From positions 1 through 35,267 of the forward strand of contig NZ_RXNW01000024.1 in the NCBI RefSeq assembly GCF_004283175.1: 35,267 bases of DNA, written 5' to 3'. This document shows positions 1-8,971 of this stretch, piece by piece. The DNA comes from Legionella longbeachae. Its GTDB lineage: Bacteria; Pseudomonadota; Gammaproteobacteria; Legionellales; Legionellaceae. Every line of letters begins with the position of its first letter. Within the stretch, counting starts at the first letter, position 1. The notes under the pieces are model-generated. The model had not been told where the DNA came from. It worked only from the letters and a program-made list of their open reading frames with translations, and searched no databases. The translations under genes and the position numbers were made by a program.

Positions 1-86
1 ATATACTTCATCAGCACTCAAAGTCTTTCAAAGTGCCCACACAGTTTGTCTTCTCTATTCTTAATGAACTTCACCCTCAAGGTGTG
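1..86 (-). other. rRNA operon leader (16S upstream region)
   Basis: Read on the minus strand, this stretch contains CTGTGTGGGCACTTTGAAAG (plus-strand 25-44), closely resembling the conserved antitermination leader and spacer sequence of gammaproteobacterial rrn operons. It is preceded by a boxA-like ATTAAGAA segment near 57-64. It lies directly downstream of a strong promoter pointing the same way, so a 16S gene is expected just left of the window. No mature rRNA sequence is visible here. The identification rests on recognising the leader, not on seeing the rRNA. Confidence 0.7.
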
Positions 87-92
87 CTGCGT

Positions 93-150
93 ATTCTACT
101 CATTTCAGACTCAGTGTCAAACACTTTCTGCATTATTTTTAAAAAATGAT
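93..150 (-). promoter_or_regulatory. strong rRNA-type promoter with UP-like element
   Basis: On the minus strand there is a perfect -35 TTGACA (plus-strand 115-120), a 16-base spacer and a -10 TAGAAT (plus-strand 93-98). A GC-rich discriminator follows, GCAGC at about 84-88. Upstream, at 121-150, lies an A/T-tract region typical of UP elements that bind the RNA polymerase alpha C-terminal domain. A GC-rich discriminator is the usual signature of growth-rate and stringent control. The promoter lies in the tyrS 3' flank and fires away from tyrS into the rrn leader. Confidence 0.75.
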
Positions 151-160
151 GTCACACTGT

Positions 161-1357
161 TTATTGTAAGCGCAACTTAGCTATTCTACGCTTGCCAACT
201 TGAATTATATAAGTTTGCCCCAGCGCCAGCTCCAGGCCTGGATCCTCAACCTTATTACCATCGATTTTTACTGCACCCTGCTTGATTAAGCGCATTGATT
301 CTGAAGTGCTTTGGGTTAAATTTGCTTGTTTTAAAAGTTGCGCTAATGATAGTGAGTTTTGCAGTGTTACGATTTGTTCTTCTAAATCCTCAGGAATAAC
401 GCCCTTCTGAAAACGTTCAATAAAGTCGATATGAGCTTTCTCTGCTTGTTGTTGATCATGAAATCGTGTAACGATTTCCTTGGCAAACTCAATTTTGATG
501 TCTCTGGGATTCGCACCCTGTAACACAGAATTTTTTAATGCTGCTATTTCATTTCCTGTTTTAAAACTTAATAAGTTGATATATCGCCACATTAGTTCAT
601 CAGAGATTGACATTATTTTACCAAACATTTCTGCAGCAGGTTCATTAATGCCTATATAATTATCCAGAGATTTAGACATTTTTTTGACCCCATCTAATCC
701 CTCTATCAACGGAGTCATCATCACTACCTGGGGTTCAAAACCATAATGCTTTTGTAACTCACGCCCCATTAATAAGTTAAACTTCTGATCAGAGCCACCA
801 AGCTCTACATCTGCTTTAAGTGCCACAGAATCATATCCCTGCAGTAATGGATATAAAAACTCATGGATTGCTATTGGTTGGTTGGAAATATAACGTTTAT
901 TAAAATCATCACGTTCCAACATACGCGCTACCGTATGTGTGGCTGCCAGACGAATTAAATCCACCGCACTAAATTGAGCAAGCCATTGCGAGTTAAACGC
1001 TACCCTTGTTTTCAGAGGGTCTAAAATTTTAAATACTTGTTCCTGGTATGTTTTGGCGTTTTCCAATACTGTTTCTTGGCTAAGAGGCAAGCGAGTGACA
1101 TTTTTTCCGGTTGGATCACCAATCATTGCGGTGAAATCACCAATTAAAAAAATAACTTCATGGCCAAATTGTTGGAATTGTCTTAACTTATTAAGTAATA
1201 CAGTATGTCCCAAATGCAAATCAGGTGCTGTCGGATCAAAACCCGCTTTAATTTTTAAACTGCCCCCTTTTTGTAATTTTTTTTCCAGATCATGCTCTGG
1301 AAGTACTTCCTCACACCCTCTTACTAGCTCAGAACACACTGAATCTTCAACTATCAT
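161..1357 (-). CDS. tyrS: tyrosyl-tRNA synthetase
   Basis: Class I aminoacyl-tRNA synthetase that charges tRNA-Tyr with tyrosine in the cytosol. The 398-residue length fits the roughly 400-residue bacterial TyrRS subtype. The HIGH-type motif is HLGH at residues 48-51 and the KMSKS loop is intact at 226-230. The Rossmann core carries the family segments around DPTG (81-84) and GGSDQ (187-191). A C-terminal S4-like RNA-binding domain occupies roughly 335-395. The ATG at 1357 is the first in frame and gives the family N-terminus. The gene is divergent from the M23 peptidase gene on its 5' side and is followed in the same direction by the rrn promoter. Function is secure. Confidence 0.97.
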   Translation of the reverse strand: MIVEDSVCSELVRGCEEVLPEHDLEKKLQKGGSLKIKAGFDPTAPDLHLGHTVLLNKLRQFQQFGHEVIFLIGDFTAMIGDPTGKNVTRLPLSQETVLENAKTYQEQVFKILDPLKTRVAFNSQWLAQFSAVDLIRLAATHTVARMLERDDFNKRYISNQPIAIHEFLYPLLQGYDSVALKADVELGGSDQKFNLLMGRELQKHYGFEPQVVMMTPLIEGLDGVKKMSKSLDNYIGINEPAAEMFGKIMSISDELMWRYINLLSFKTGNEIAALKNSVLQGANPRDIKIEFAKEIVTRFHDQQQAEKAHIDFIERFQKGVIPEDLEEQIVTLQNSLSLAQLLKQANLTQSTSESMRLIKQGAVKIDGNKVEDPGLELALGQTYIIQVGKRRIAKLRLQ

Positions 1358-1524
1358 CGCATCAAAACCTTTTAAATGATTGACCTATCTTCTCACACCG
1401 AGTATCTTAGCCCGGTTGGCAATTTCCTGCCATACCTAAAAAGCTGATTTAAGATAATTTGTCAGTCGAAATTGTCTCAGTGAAGACAATAGCATGCTTT
1501 CGAATGACAATGTATAGGCAAACA

Positions 1525-3045
1525 ATGGATAAAAAACCTTATTTATACATCGAAAAACGAAGAACAAATAAAAATAAAAAAGCTAAGCCTTCTAAGGTAT
1601 TAATGGGTTTTGCCTTGATTATTGCCTTTTTGTTGCCTTATTTTCTTGTAAAAAAATTTTCACATGACTCATATACCGAATCGACTATCCAGCCCATTTC
1701 ATTACCTAACCAAGAAGAAGAGCAAGAAGAACAATATGATGACTATCAAGATCAAGGTGAAGATGATCTAAATGATGAAACCCCCATTGCCGAGGAACAA
1801 GCACCAGTTAATAAGGAAAGTAAACTGGAAATAATTGAAGATAGAGCCAAGGCAGTTGTTGAGAATGTCGTTAATGCAATAAAACCTGCCAAACAAATCG
1901 TTAAAGACAATGAATGGCAAACTATAAAGCCTCGCTCAGGTGATTCTATGGCCATTATATTTAAACGCCTAGGTCTAACCGCACAAAATTTACAGCTGGT
2001 ACTGCAGAAAAATCCTCATGCTAAAGCACTTACAGCAATAAATCCTAAACAGGAGTTAAAGTTTTTAATTAATAAACATAAACTAGAAAAGTTAATCATC
2101 CCAATGAATAACATACAAACACTGACTGTTTATAGGGATGGAGCCGTTTATAAAACTAAAGTTGAATCTAAAAAGGTAACAACTAAAGAACGATACATTT
2201 CCGGTGTAGTTAAAGGTTCTCTGTATACTACAGCCCAAAGCTTAGGGATACCCAGGAAATTGATTCAACAAATGACTACTATTTTACGCAAGGAGATTGA
2301 TTTTTCACGTTCGATTCGAAGTGGGGATCGATTTTCAATTGCTTATGAAAGTTTTTATGTAGAAGACAAAATGGTTGGTATCGGTGATGTTGTTGCCGTA
2401 AGCTATACCAATCAAGGAAAAACAGCGCAGGCTGTTCGCCATATTAGCAGAAATGGGAACCGTGATTATTATACTCCCAAAGGAGAAAGCTTTAAAAAGG
2501 CCTTTTCACGCTATCCCATCAAGTTTAGCCATATCAGTTCAACCTTTTCTGCCTCAAGACAACATCCTATATTACACTATAGAAGAGCACATAAAGGTGT
2601 TGATTTGGCAGCCCCAATTGGCACTCCTATTCAATCCGTAGGTGATGGGATCATTACAAACATTGGTCGTCATAACGGCTATGGCAATATGATTGAAATT
2701 AAACATGATAAAACATACAGTACGCTTTATGGGCACATGCTTCGCTTTGAAAAGGGGCTCTCCAAAGGCAGTAAAATAAGACGGGGGCAAGTCATAGGCT
2801 ATGTAGGCCAAACAGGTCTGGCTACAGGGCCGCATTGTCATTATGAACTACATGTCCATAATCAACCAAGAAACCCAACCACAACGTACTTACCCACAGC
2901 ATCTCCCGTGCCTGCCCGAGAAATGGCTGTATTTAAGGCAAAAACTCAAAAAATATTTGCACAATTCAAATTACTTGAAAATCCAAATTATGCGGATAAA
3001 AACAAAAAAAATACCCAACAAAAAAGGAAAACCAAAGTTGGTTAA
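1525..3045 (+). CDS. M23 family peptidoglycan endopeptidase (MepM/OapA-like)
   Basis: Envelope LytM-type zinc endopeptidase predicted to cut peptide cross-links of peptidoglycan. The frame is open from a TTG at 1459, but ATG 1525 has AGG seven bases upstream and yields a normal type II membrane anchor. That gives 506 residues with one membrane segment at about 24-42, preceded by a lysine-rich stretch. An acidic E/D/Q linker follows at about 55-85. An OapA/LysM-like domain at about 135-190 contains RSGDSMAIIFKRLGL. The M23 domain lies at about 350-450. Zinc ligands are intact: H356-x3-D360 in HKGVD, and the HxH pair H437/H439. The lysine-rich tail may contact nucleic acid or wall polymers. This resembles E. 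coli MepM in architecture; the substrate is inferred from the family. Confidence 0.9.
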   Translation: MDKKPYLYIEKRRTNKNKKAKPSKVLMGFALIIAFLLPYFLVKKFSHDSYTESTIQPISLPNQEEEQEEQYDDYQDQGEDDLNDETPIAEEQAPVNKESKLEIIEDRAKAVVENVVNAIKPAKQIVKDNEWQTIKPRSGDSMAIIFKRLGLTAQNLQLVLQKNPHAKALTAINPKQELKFLINKHKLEKLIIPMNNIQTLTVYRDGAVYKTKVESKKVTTKERYISGVVKGSLYTTAQSLGIPRKLIQQMTTILRKEIDFSRSIRSGDRFSIAYESFYVEDKMVGIGDVVAVSYTNQGKTAQAVRHISRNGNRDYYTPKGESFKKAFSRYPIKFSHISSTFSASRQHPILHYRRAHKGVDLAAPIGTPIQSVGDGIITNIGRHNGYGNMIEIKHDKTYSTLYGHMLRFEKGLSKGSKIRRGQVIGYVGQTGLATGPHCHYELHVHNQPRNPTTTYLPTASPVPAREMAVFKAKTQKIFAQFKLLENPNYADKNKKNTQQKRKTKVG

Positions 3046-3136
3046 TGTGTAATTTCACATAAAAACGGAACTTCGCATATTTCCATTTTTGGGATTATAC
3101 TAATTCTAAAGCTTATGCATCTGTATATTGAATGAA

Positions 3137-6100
3137 ATGAAGTTCCTAATCCCTAGTCCCTTTTCACCACAGCCGATACCCCAGCATTCACCTCCAAGAT
3201 GGATTTTATTCAAACCCTTTGTTGTCTTATCGCTTTTATTAACTTATGCGAATCCTGTTTATGCTATCCCTCCCCCAGAAACTTTAGCCTTTCTTGGAGG
3301 AAGCCTGATTTATTCGGGACTAATAGTGATTGGCCTTATAAGTATTTTCTTTAAATACATTTGGATAAAAACAAAGTTATACATGTTATGGCGTCTTTAT
3401 CTGCCTTGGATTGTTTTCATACTTATACTATCAATTTTCGCTCTGAGTTTTTCAAAAATTCCTCCTATAGGCATTCAAAATACTCCTGTAACGGTTCAAA
3501 TGATAAAAAATTGGAAAGACGCAAATTCTCAATTTGTCTTTATTGATTTACGTGATAGTGGTGAATACGACAAAATTCATATAGCAGGCTCCCTTAATTT
3601 TCCTGCGGGTACAGGTCTTAACGACTATTTAAAAAAGAATACTGACAAAAAAATCATTCTTTATTGTGACAATGGCTTCAAATCAGCAACTTTAAGCTGG
3701 TTAAATGCTGACCGAAGTTTATTAAAGCAAGCACTTGATGAGAAAAGACTTTTTTATTTTCCTGATGGACTATATCAGTTCATGACATTGGGTGAGCAAA
3801 GCCCCGCTTCTGTTGTGATTAATGTTCCGTGGGATTACGCACAATACTTATTAAAAAAAGCGCCATTTACCCTGCTTCAATTTCAAGAGGGTAATCAAGC
3901 ATTACTAAAATACCAACAAGTTATTTCCCAGCAAGGTATCCCCATCATAAGTGATACACAATCTCATGATGAGCTTTCTGAGCAGTTAAATAAAAAATTC
4001 AAGAGTGTTAGCTCTTATTTTACCTCTAGTAATCAAATGCAATCGTTTCCAATAATAGGATTTTTAACGGTATTAAGCATTTTGTTTGCCACATTACTTT
4101 TCATCCGCCGTAAAGAATTATTTGCAAGTCTATTTGCTGAAGCTTCAGCATGGTATCAATGGGCCAATGTGCTGATAAGTCTTATTATGACGGTGCCTAC
4201 TATCGCATTCAGTATGCAACTGAATATCCCCTTTGATGTCTATCTTTATAAAGTCGATCCCAATCTGCCTATGAATGCAGCTTATCTTATTCCAATTTAT
4301 ACGCTTTTTGTCTTGGTCTTGGGAATCTATCTTGTGTATCCCAAAAAAAATCGACTCGATTTTTTACGATATCGATTAACTTCTGTTTTCGCCCCTACTA
4401 AAAGCAAACTCACGGTGCGACAAATGTCATGGAGAGTGATCCTCATTCCCTGTGCATGCCTGTACGTGCTTTATTTAATCCCGCTTCCTTTATCAAGCAT
4501 GTTGATTATTAGTATTTTTCTATTGGTTCCTCTTATTGTTGATTTGTTACTGTATGCGTTTATTCATCAGTTTAAAAATTCTGATGAACAGGCATTAAGT
4601 TTGCTGAAACAATGCCATTATGAGTGTCATTCTGGCGGAGACTCTTATATCCAAATAAATACCAACAGCGAACGCTCTTTAGGTACAATTGAGCTTACTA
4701 TAGAGGATCAATCAATCTACTTAGGTTTATTCACCAGCTTTATTATCAACACTAATAAGCCCAGTCAAAGTGCATCGTTTCAGGAAAAGTATGATTTAAA
4801 TGAAGGAAAACTCAAAAAACTGTCAGGTATGGCTCGAAATTTATTACTATTATTTCAACAAGATATACAGCTTACGCTTGATCAGGAACATCGTATTGCT
4901 TTAATTAGGTTACATCATAATCATCGTGACAGTAAGGTTTTAAATCGCCAGATTTTATTAAAACATTATCAAATCCTTCCAGGAATTATTCAGGATCAGC
5001 GATTTACCTCGTTACCATTACAAGAAACATTTACAAATCCATCACCACTATTGCTTAGTATGCTCAAACAACGTTGGGGTGATCAAGGTGGGTGTCTTAA
5101 GGCCTTGCGTAAATTAGGTTTGTTAATTAAAAAGAAGGAAATAACCCAAGAGCAGTTTCTTGTATTTTGCAATCAAATTTATATTGATAATGCATTTGAA
5201 CAAGCAATTTTTTCCAGCAATAAATTGCTTGCGTGGATTCGTAACAAAGTAGTGCGATTGCAATTTCGCCTGGCTACAGAAAGCATCCTTCAAGATTACC
5301 ATATGCTCATAGCCCCTAAGGCACAGTTAAGAATAATGAAACTTACTGAATATTTGCATCAGCCTTTATCGGTATGGATGTTGCAACAAATTCTGAAACG
5401 CGCGCTTACATCTTTGTACAAACAAAGTACCATGTGGCAATTTTATAGCAGCCTTTTGCACCAAGATGCATTTCGCCAACTGCAAATTGCAGCAACCAAA
5501 ACATCATCTAATATATCGGAGTTACTTCACTCACCAATTGAAGCACCACAATCTATAGAAAACACTTCTTACTATCAGTTATCCGATCAATCAAACTTTA
5601 AAATAAATTTAAAGCAAAACTCAAACTCAAATCTTCGTGATTCTTTTTTAAAAACAGAATATGTACGCACTCTTTTGCGACAATTTCAGTTAAAAGAATG
5701 GCAACTCATAAATTTACTCCTGGAAAAGTTAACACAACAATTAGAATTACCCTTAAGCCTCACTTATTTAACATTGAATGAGTTCTGCTCATTGCCTAAG
5801 AAACGAAATACACTCATTAAATTATTGAATGACCGCTATACAACATGGAAGCTACAGAATGAGCATCAATTCCCCAATGCATTTTCATTACATGACATCG
5901 AGCAACTGCCTTTAAACACAACGGAAAAAATTGCAAATAGCCAATCGCAATCTACTGCACTTAGAGTCGCAGGGAAGCAGCGTATATGTAGCGGCACTGC
6001 AATAGTTTTTAAAGAAGGGCTTAATCTTGAAGCTCTAGAGCGATGCAGTATTTTAATTGCAGATAACCTCCTTCCAGAACAAATTCTTTCTTGCCAACAC

Positions 6101-7072
6101 ATTAAAGCCATCATTTTAAAAAAAGGAGGCTACCTAAGTCATAGCTCCATCATCGCGCGAGAAAAAAATATAGTCATGATTGCTCAATTTCCCATATCTA
6201 CCATTGAGAATAAAGACAAATTAGTCATCCACTCAGGAAATCAAGTACGTATTTTGAAAAATAAACTCATTGAATGGGATTTCCTTGAAGCACAAAAGGA
6301 TAACTTAACTATAGGCAATAAAGCCCAACGTTTGGCTGTATTGATCCATAATCAATTTAAAATTCCAGAAAGTATTCTTTTAAAACATAACACCATCAAG
6401 AAAATATATGATTTGGTTTCCTCCTCAAACCAAGATCCACTATGGCCGGAATATTTTGAAGAATTAAAGCAACTATTTGAGCTGGTATCAGAACAAACAT
6501 CCATTATTGTACGCTCCTCTACTAATGTAGAAGATTCAAGCTTTTATAGTTATGCGGGTATATTTTACTCACAAGCAAATATCACCAGTGTAGAAGAATT
6601 TATTTCCGCACTCTGTGCTTCATGGAAAAATATGATACAGCGCCACGAACTTATCAAAGAATATAGTGGAGAAAATAAAATAAACCTGAACCTTATTATA
6701 CAACCCTACATTAAGGGTCAAGCCGGTGGAGTATTATTTACCGAAAGTGAAATCGCTGAATTAATGTGTATTGAAGTAGCAAGCAATGGGATTGAAGGAG
6801 TTACGGAAGGTAATAGCGCTGTAGCATCATTACACATCAATGCAGAAGGCCAAACATTCTATGAGCAGGGTGAAAAAAGTATATTGACTCCCAAACAATA
6901 CCGAGATTTATATCAATTAGGACGTCAGTTAGAAACATTATTCGGCAAAGCCCAAGATATCGAATGGATTATTGTAGATCAACAATTGTATGTGATTCAA
7001 TGCAGAGACATTAGTGATAAGGGTCGCTTAATAGACAGTTCAACTACAAGTCATATATCCAATAACATTTAG
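3137..7072 (+). CDS. rhodanese / multi-pass membrane / phosphohistidine-swivel / ATP-grasp (dikinase-like) fusion protein
   Basis: A 1,311-residue protein counted from ATG 3137; a TTG three codons upstream is also open and no clear ribosome site decides. Membrane segments are predicted at about 23-43, 49-73 and 85-105. A rhodanese domain at about 119-212 has active-site Cys177 in the loop CDNGFK. Five more segments follow at about 304-323, 340-362, 380-401, 431-449 and 452-476. After a long helical region the C-terminus has a PEP-utilising swivel domain with GGYLSHSSIIARE and phospho-acceptor His1002. An ATP-grasp (PPDK N-type) domain comes after it, with VRSSTNVEDSS around Arg1126, a GGVLFTESE segment and a closing DIEWIIVDQQLYVIQCRD. 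The swivel precedes the ATP-grasp domain, the reverse of PEP synthase and the order seen in glucan water dikinases. The PEP/pyruvate TIM barrel is absent. Key residues look intact, so it is probably active as an ATP-dependent phosphotransferase; the acceptor is unknown. Confidence 0.82.
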   Translation: MKFLIPSPFSPQPIPQHSPPRWILFKPFVVLSLLLTYANPVYAIPPPETLAFLGGSLIYSGLIVIGLISIFFKYIWIKTKLYMLWRLYLPWIVFILILSIFALSFSKIPPIGIQNTPVTVQMIKNWKDANSQFVFIDLRDSGEYDKIHIAGSLNFPAGTGLNDYLKKNTDKKIILYCDNGFKSATLSWLNADRSLLKQALDEKRLFYFPDGLYQFMTLGEQSPASVVINVPWDYAQYLLKKAPFTLLQFQEGNQALLKYQQVISQQGIPIISDTQSHDELSEQLNKKFKSVSSYFTSSNQMQSFPIIGFLTVLSILFATLLFIRRKELFASLFAEASAWYQWANVLISLIMTVPTIAFSMQLNIPFDVYLYKVDPNLPMNAAYLIPIYTLFVLVLGIYLVYPKKNRLDFLRYRLTSVFAPTKSKLTVRQMSWRVILIPCACLYVLYLIPLPLSSMLIISIFLLVPLIVDLLLYAFIHQFKNSDEQALSLLKQCHYECHSGGDSYIQINTNSERSLGTIELTIEDQSIYLGLFTSFIINTNKPSQSASFQEKYDLNEGKLKKLSGMARNLLLLFQQDIQLTLDQEHRIALIRLHHNHRDSKVLNRQILLKHYQILPGIIQDQRFTSLPLQETFTNPSPLLLSMLKQRWGDQGGCLKALRKLGLLIKKKEITQEQFLVFCNQIYIDNAFEQAIFSSNKLLAWIRNKVVRLQFRLATESILQDYHMLIAPKAQLRIMKLTEYLHQPLSVWMLQQILKRALTSLYKQSTMWQFYSSLLHQDAFRQLQIAATKTSSNISELLHSPIEAPQSIENTSYYQLSDQSNFKINLKQNSNSNLRDSFLKTEYVRTLLRQFQLKEWQLINLLLEKLTQQLELPLSLTYLTLNEFCSLPKKRNTLIKLLNDRYTTWKLQNEHQFPNAFSLHDIEQLPLNTTEKIANSQSQSTALRVAGKQRICSGTAIVFKEGLNLEALERCSILIADNLLPEQILSCQHIKAIILKKGGYLSHSSIIAREKNIVMIAQFPISTIENKDKLVIHSGNQVRILKNKLIEWDFLEAQKDNLTIGNKAQRLAVLIHNQFKIPESILLKHNTIKKIYDLVSSSNQDPLWPEYFEELKQLFELVSEQTSIIVRSSTNVEDSSFYSYAGIFYSQANITSVEEFISALCASWKNMIQRHELIKEYSGENKINLNLIIQPYIKGQAGGVLFTESEIAELMCIEVASNGIEGVTEGNSAVASLHINAEGQTFYEQGEKSILTPKQYRDLYQLGRQLETLFGKAQDIEWIIVDQQLYVIQCRDISDKGRLIDSSTTSHISNNI

Positions 7073-7266
7073 AATGTTGCAATAAAGCAATTCCGGTAAA
7101 TTCCCCATTTTTTCGAAAAAATTGTCGATAAATTCATCTATTTACCATTCCCTGCCAATATTACCCCACTCTTATTAACGCTCAGATGAATACGTTTAAA
7201 AGCACTCAGAAAAGCACTTAACAAGTTGATAAATAAAATTCATTATAATGTTTTGTAAGCCTAAAT

Positions 7267-7717
7267 ATGCCTAACTCAAAAGATGTAATCCAAGTACATC
7301 AAAACTTCCATCTATGGTATCACAATATAAACGTGAGGAACTCAATTTAGATCAAGTTATTACTATTCAGGATAATACTATCACCGTTGATTACCACAAA
7401 TCGTCTGAAAGCTCTCTATAGATTTTGAATCCTGGCTTAAGGAAAATTCTGAGACAGGAGTTGTGTTGAGTGAAAATGCACATTACTCATAAAAGGTATA
7501 GCAACTTGTAAAAAATGAGGAGCTAAGGAGTCGATTTTTGGATTGTTACAATCAATCTCTAAATCGTTGTAATAAATTTGCTCCCAAAACAAAGGAAGAA
7601 GTTGCTGAAATGGTCAAAGAGTTAATGCCCGTATCTGAACAAAGAATATCTGAAAATAGAAATCCATTTATAGACCAACTCAATAAGGGAAAATTAAAAA
7701 CAGACGCTAACCAATAA
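7267..7717 (+). pseudogene. decayed small gene, several frameshifts and stops
   Basis: The gap between the dikinase-like gene and spmB (about 690 bases) holds coding-like remnants in successive frames. An ATG at 7267 opens 27 codons (MPNSKDVIQVHQNFHLWYHN...). A second frame then reads SQYKREELNLDQVITIQDNT before stopping near 7420. A third frame reads DFESWLKENSETGVVLSENA, hits TAA at 7490 and TAG at 7499, then continues open for about 70 codons to TAA at 7715-7717, including RNPFIDQLNKGK. The pieces have protein-like composition and join end to end, which suggests one ancestral gene of about 140 codons broken by indels and nonsense changes. No family is recognised. Sequencing error is an alternative for one break but not for all. 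Confidence 0.5.
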
Positions 7718-7731
7718 ATAGCCATATATTG

Positions 7732-7753
7732 CGTTGGGCTTAAAAGTCCAACG
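7732..7753 (-). terminator. hairpin downstream of spmB
   Basis: A six-base stem CGTTGG/CCAACG (7732-7737 with 7748-7753) encloses a further CTT/AAG pairing. It lies 12 bases past the spmB stop codon. There is no long T tract, so it is a weak intrinsic terminator or an RNA 3'-end stabiliser. Confidence 0.5.
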
Positions 7754-7764
7754 TGATGCTTTGA

Positions 7765-8304
7765 TTATAATTCAAATAAATAACGACAAACCATAACAGA
7801 GGCAATAATACCAGCTAAATCGGCTAATAAACCTGCAGGGATAGCATGCCGTGTACGGCGAATGCCTATAGAACCAAAATACACCGCAATAACGTAAAAA
7901 GTCGTCTCTGTACTTCCCATCATCGTTGCTGCAATCTTGGCAATCAATGAATCTCCACCGTATTGATTAATTAACTCCGCCATCAATCCAGTGGAAGCAC
8001 TTCCCGAAAAAGGGCGAATCAATGCCAGAGGTAATACCTCTGGTGGCATGCCAATCATCTCCAGAAGTGGTGCAAGCAATTTCGCCATCAAGCTAAAAAA
8101 ACCGGAAGCTCGCAGCATTCCAATAGCAACTATCATCGCAATAAGATAAGGGACTATATTTAAAATCGTATCAAAACCTTGTTTCGCGCCAACAATAAAC
8201 GCATCAAATACATTAATTTTTTTGACTGCTGCAGCATATAATGGGATGCCAACTACAAAGGCTAAAAGCATCCAATTAGATAATTGATTCGCAAATCCAC
8301 TCAT
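7765..8304 (-). CDS. spmB: SpmB family membrane protein (nucleoside-recognition/gate domain)
   Basis: A 179-residue multi-pass inner membrane protein of the spore maturation protein B family. It belongs to the wider nucleoside-transporter gate (nucleoside recognition) superfamily. The conserved region includes RPFSGSASTGLMAELI and the MGSTETTFYVIAVYFG segment, both typical of SpmB. Its start overlaps the spmA stop by four bases (8301-8304), so the pair is translationally coupled. Despite the name the family is widespread in non-sporulating Proteobacteria, where its transport role is unknown. SpmA and SpmB together probably form one complex. Confidence 0.88.
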   Translation of the reverse strand: MSGFANQLSNWMLLAFVVGIPLYAAAVKKINVFDAFIVGAKQGFDTILNIVPYLIAMIVAIGMLRASGFFSLMAKLLAPLLEMIGMPPEVLPLALIRPFSGSASTGLMAELINQYGGDSLIAKIAATMMGSTETTFYVIAVYFGSIGIRRTRHAIPAGLLADLAGIIASVMVCRYLFEL

Positions 8305-8906
8305 AAACTTTTTGTCCTTTTAATACGAAACACAGGTAATTTAGCCAATTGTTTTACCGAAAAAACGGCCACTACCGTAGAAATTACTGTTGCAATTAAT
8401 GAGCTAACAATCACACTACTAGGATTAGTACTCCCATTTGCCGCTAAGTATGCAATAGCAGTCGCAGGAATGAGTTGCACACTTGAAGTATTAATTGCCA
8501 AAAAAGTGCACATGGAATTTGTCGCAATTTTTGCATGTTCATTTAGAGTTTGGAGCTCTTTCATTGCCTGCAGCCCAAATGGAGTCGCGGCATTAGCTAA
8601 CCCTAACATATTAGCAGCAATGTTCATCGTCATAGCTCCCATAGCAGGATGCTCTGGAGGAATATCAGGAAAGAGCCATTTTAAAATTGGCCGAAGCAAC
8701 TTTCCCAATAGATTAACCAAGCCTGATTCTGTAGCAATGGACATAATTCCTAACCACAAGGACATTATTCCAGCCAAGCCAAGAGCTATTTCAAAACCTA
8801 ATTTAGCAGAATCAGTAACAGCTCGGGCGACTTCATCGATTCGTCCCTCAATAATACCAACGATTACGGAAATAAATATCATACTTAGCCAAATTATATT
8901 CAGCAT
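8301..8906 (-). CDS. spmA: SpmA family membrane protein (nucleoside-recognition/gate domain)
   Basis: A 201-residue multi-pass membrane protein and partner of SpmB. The family segments MNIAANMLGLANAATPFGL and the TNSMCTFLAINTSSVQL region are clear. A strong ribosome site (GGAGG about 10 bases upstream) precedes ATG 8906. spmA is first in the two-gene operon and diverges from the DUF1460 gene, with about 65 bases between the two starts. The substrate is unknown. Confidence 0.88.
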   Translation of the reverse strand: MLNIIWLSMIFISVIVGIIEGRIDEVARAVTDSAKLGFEIALGLAGIMSLWLGIMSIATESGLVNLLGKLLRPILKWLFPDIPPEHPAMGAMTMNIAANMLGLANAATPFGLQAMKELQTLNEHAKIATNSMCTFLAINTSSVQLIPATAIAYLAANGSTNPSSVIVSSLIATVISTVVAVFSVKQLAKLPVFRIKRTKSL

Positions 8907-8971
8907 TCTTGCTTCCCTCCTCCGGGACAGGTTAATATGTACCTTTTATTAAGTTTTAAATTGAAAAACTC

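Noticed and set aside
1053-1379. Open frame on the plus strand across tyrS
   Set aside because: It is the antisense shadow of a highly conserved synthetase gene with no ribosome site or recognisable protein.
7765-8906. Sporulation genes, from the names spmA and spmB
   Set aside because: These families are widespread in non-sporulating Proteobacteria and nothing else in the window points to sporulation.
8284-8952. 222-codon open frame on the plus strand opposite spmA
   Set aside because: Antisense of a clear membrane protein gene; its own translation has no family features.
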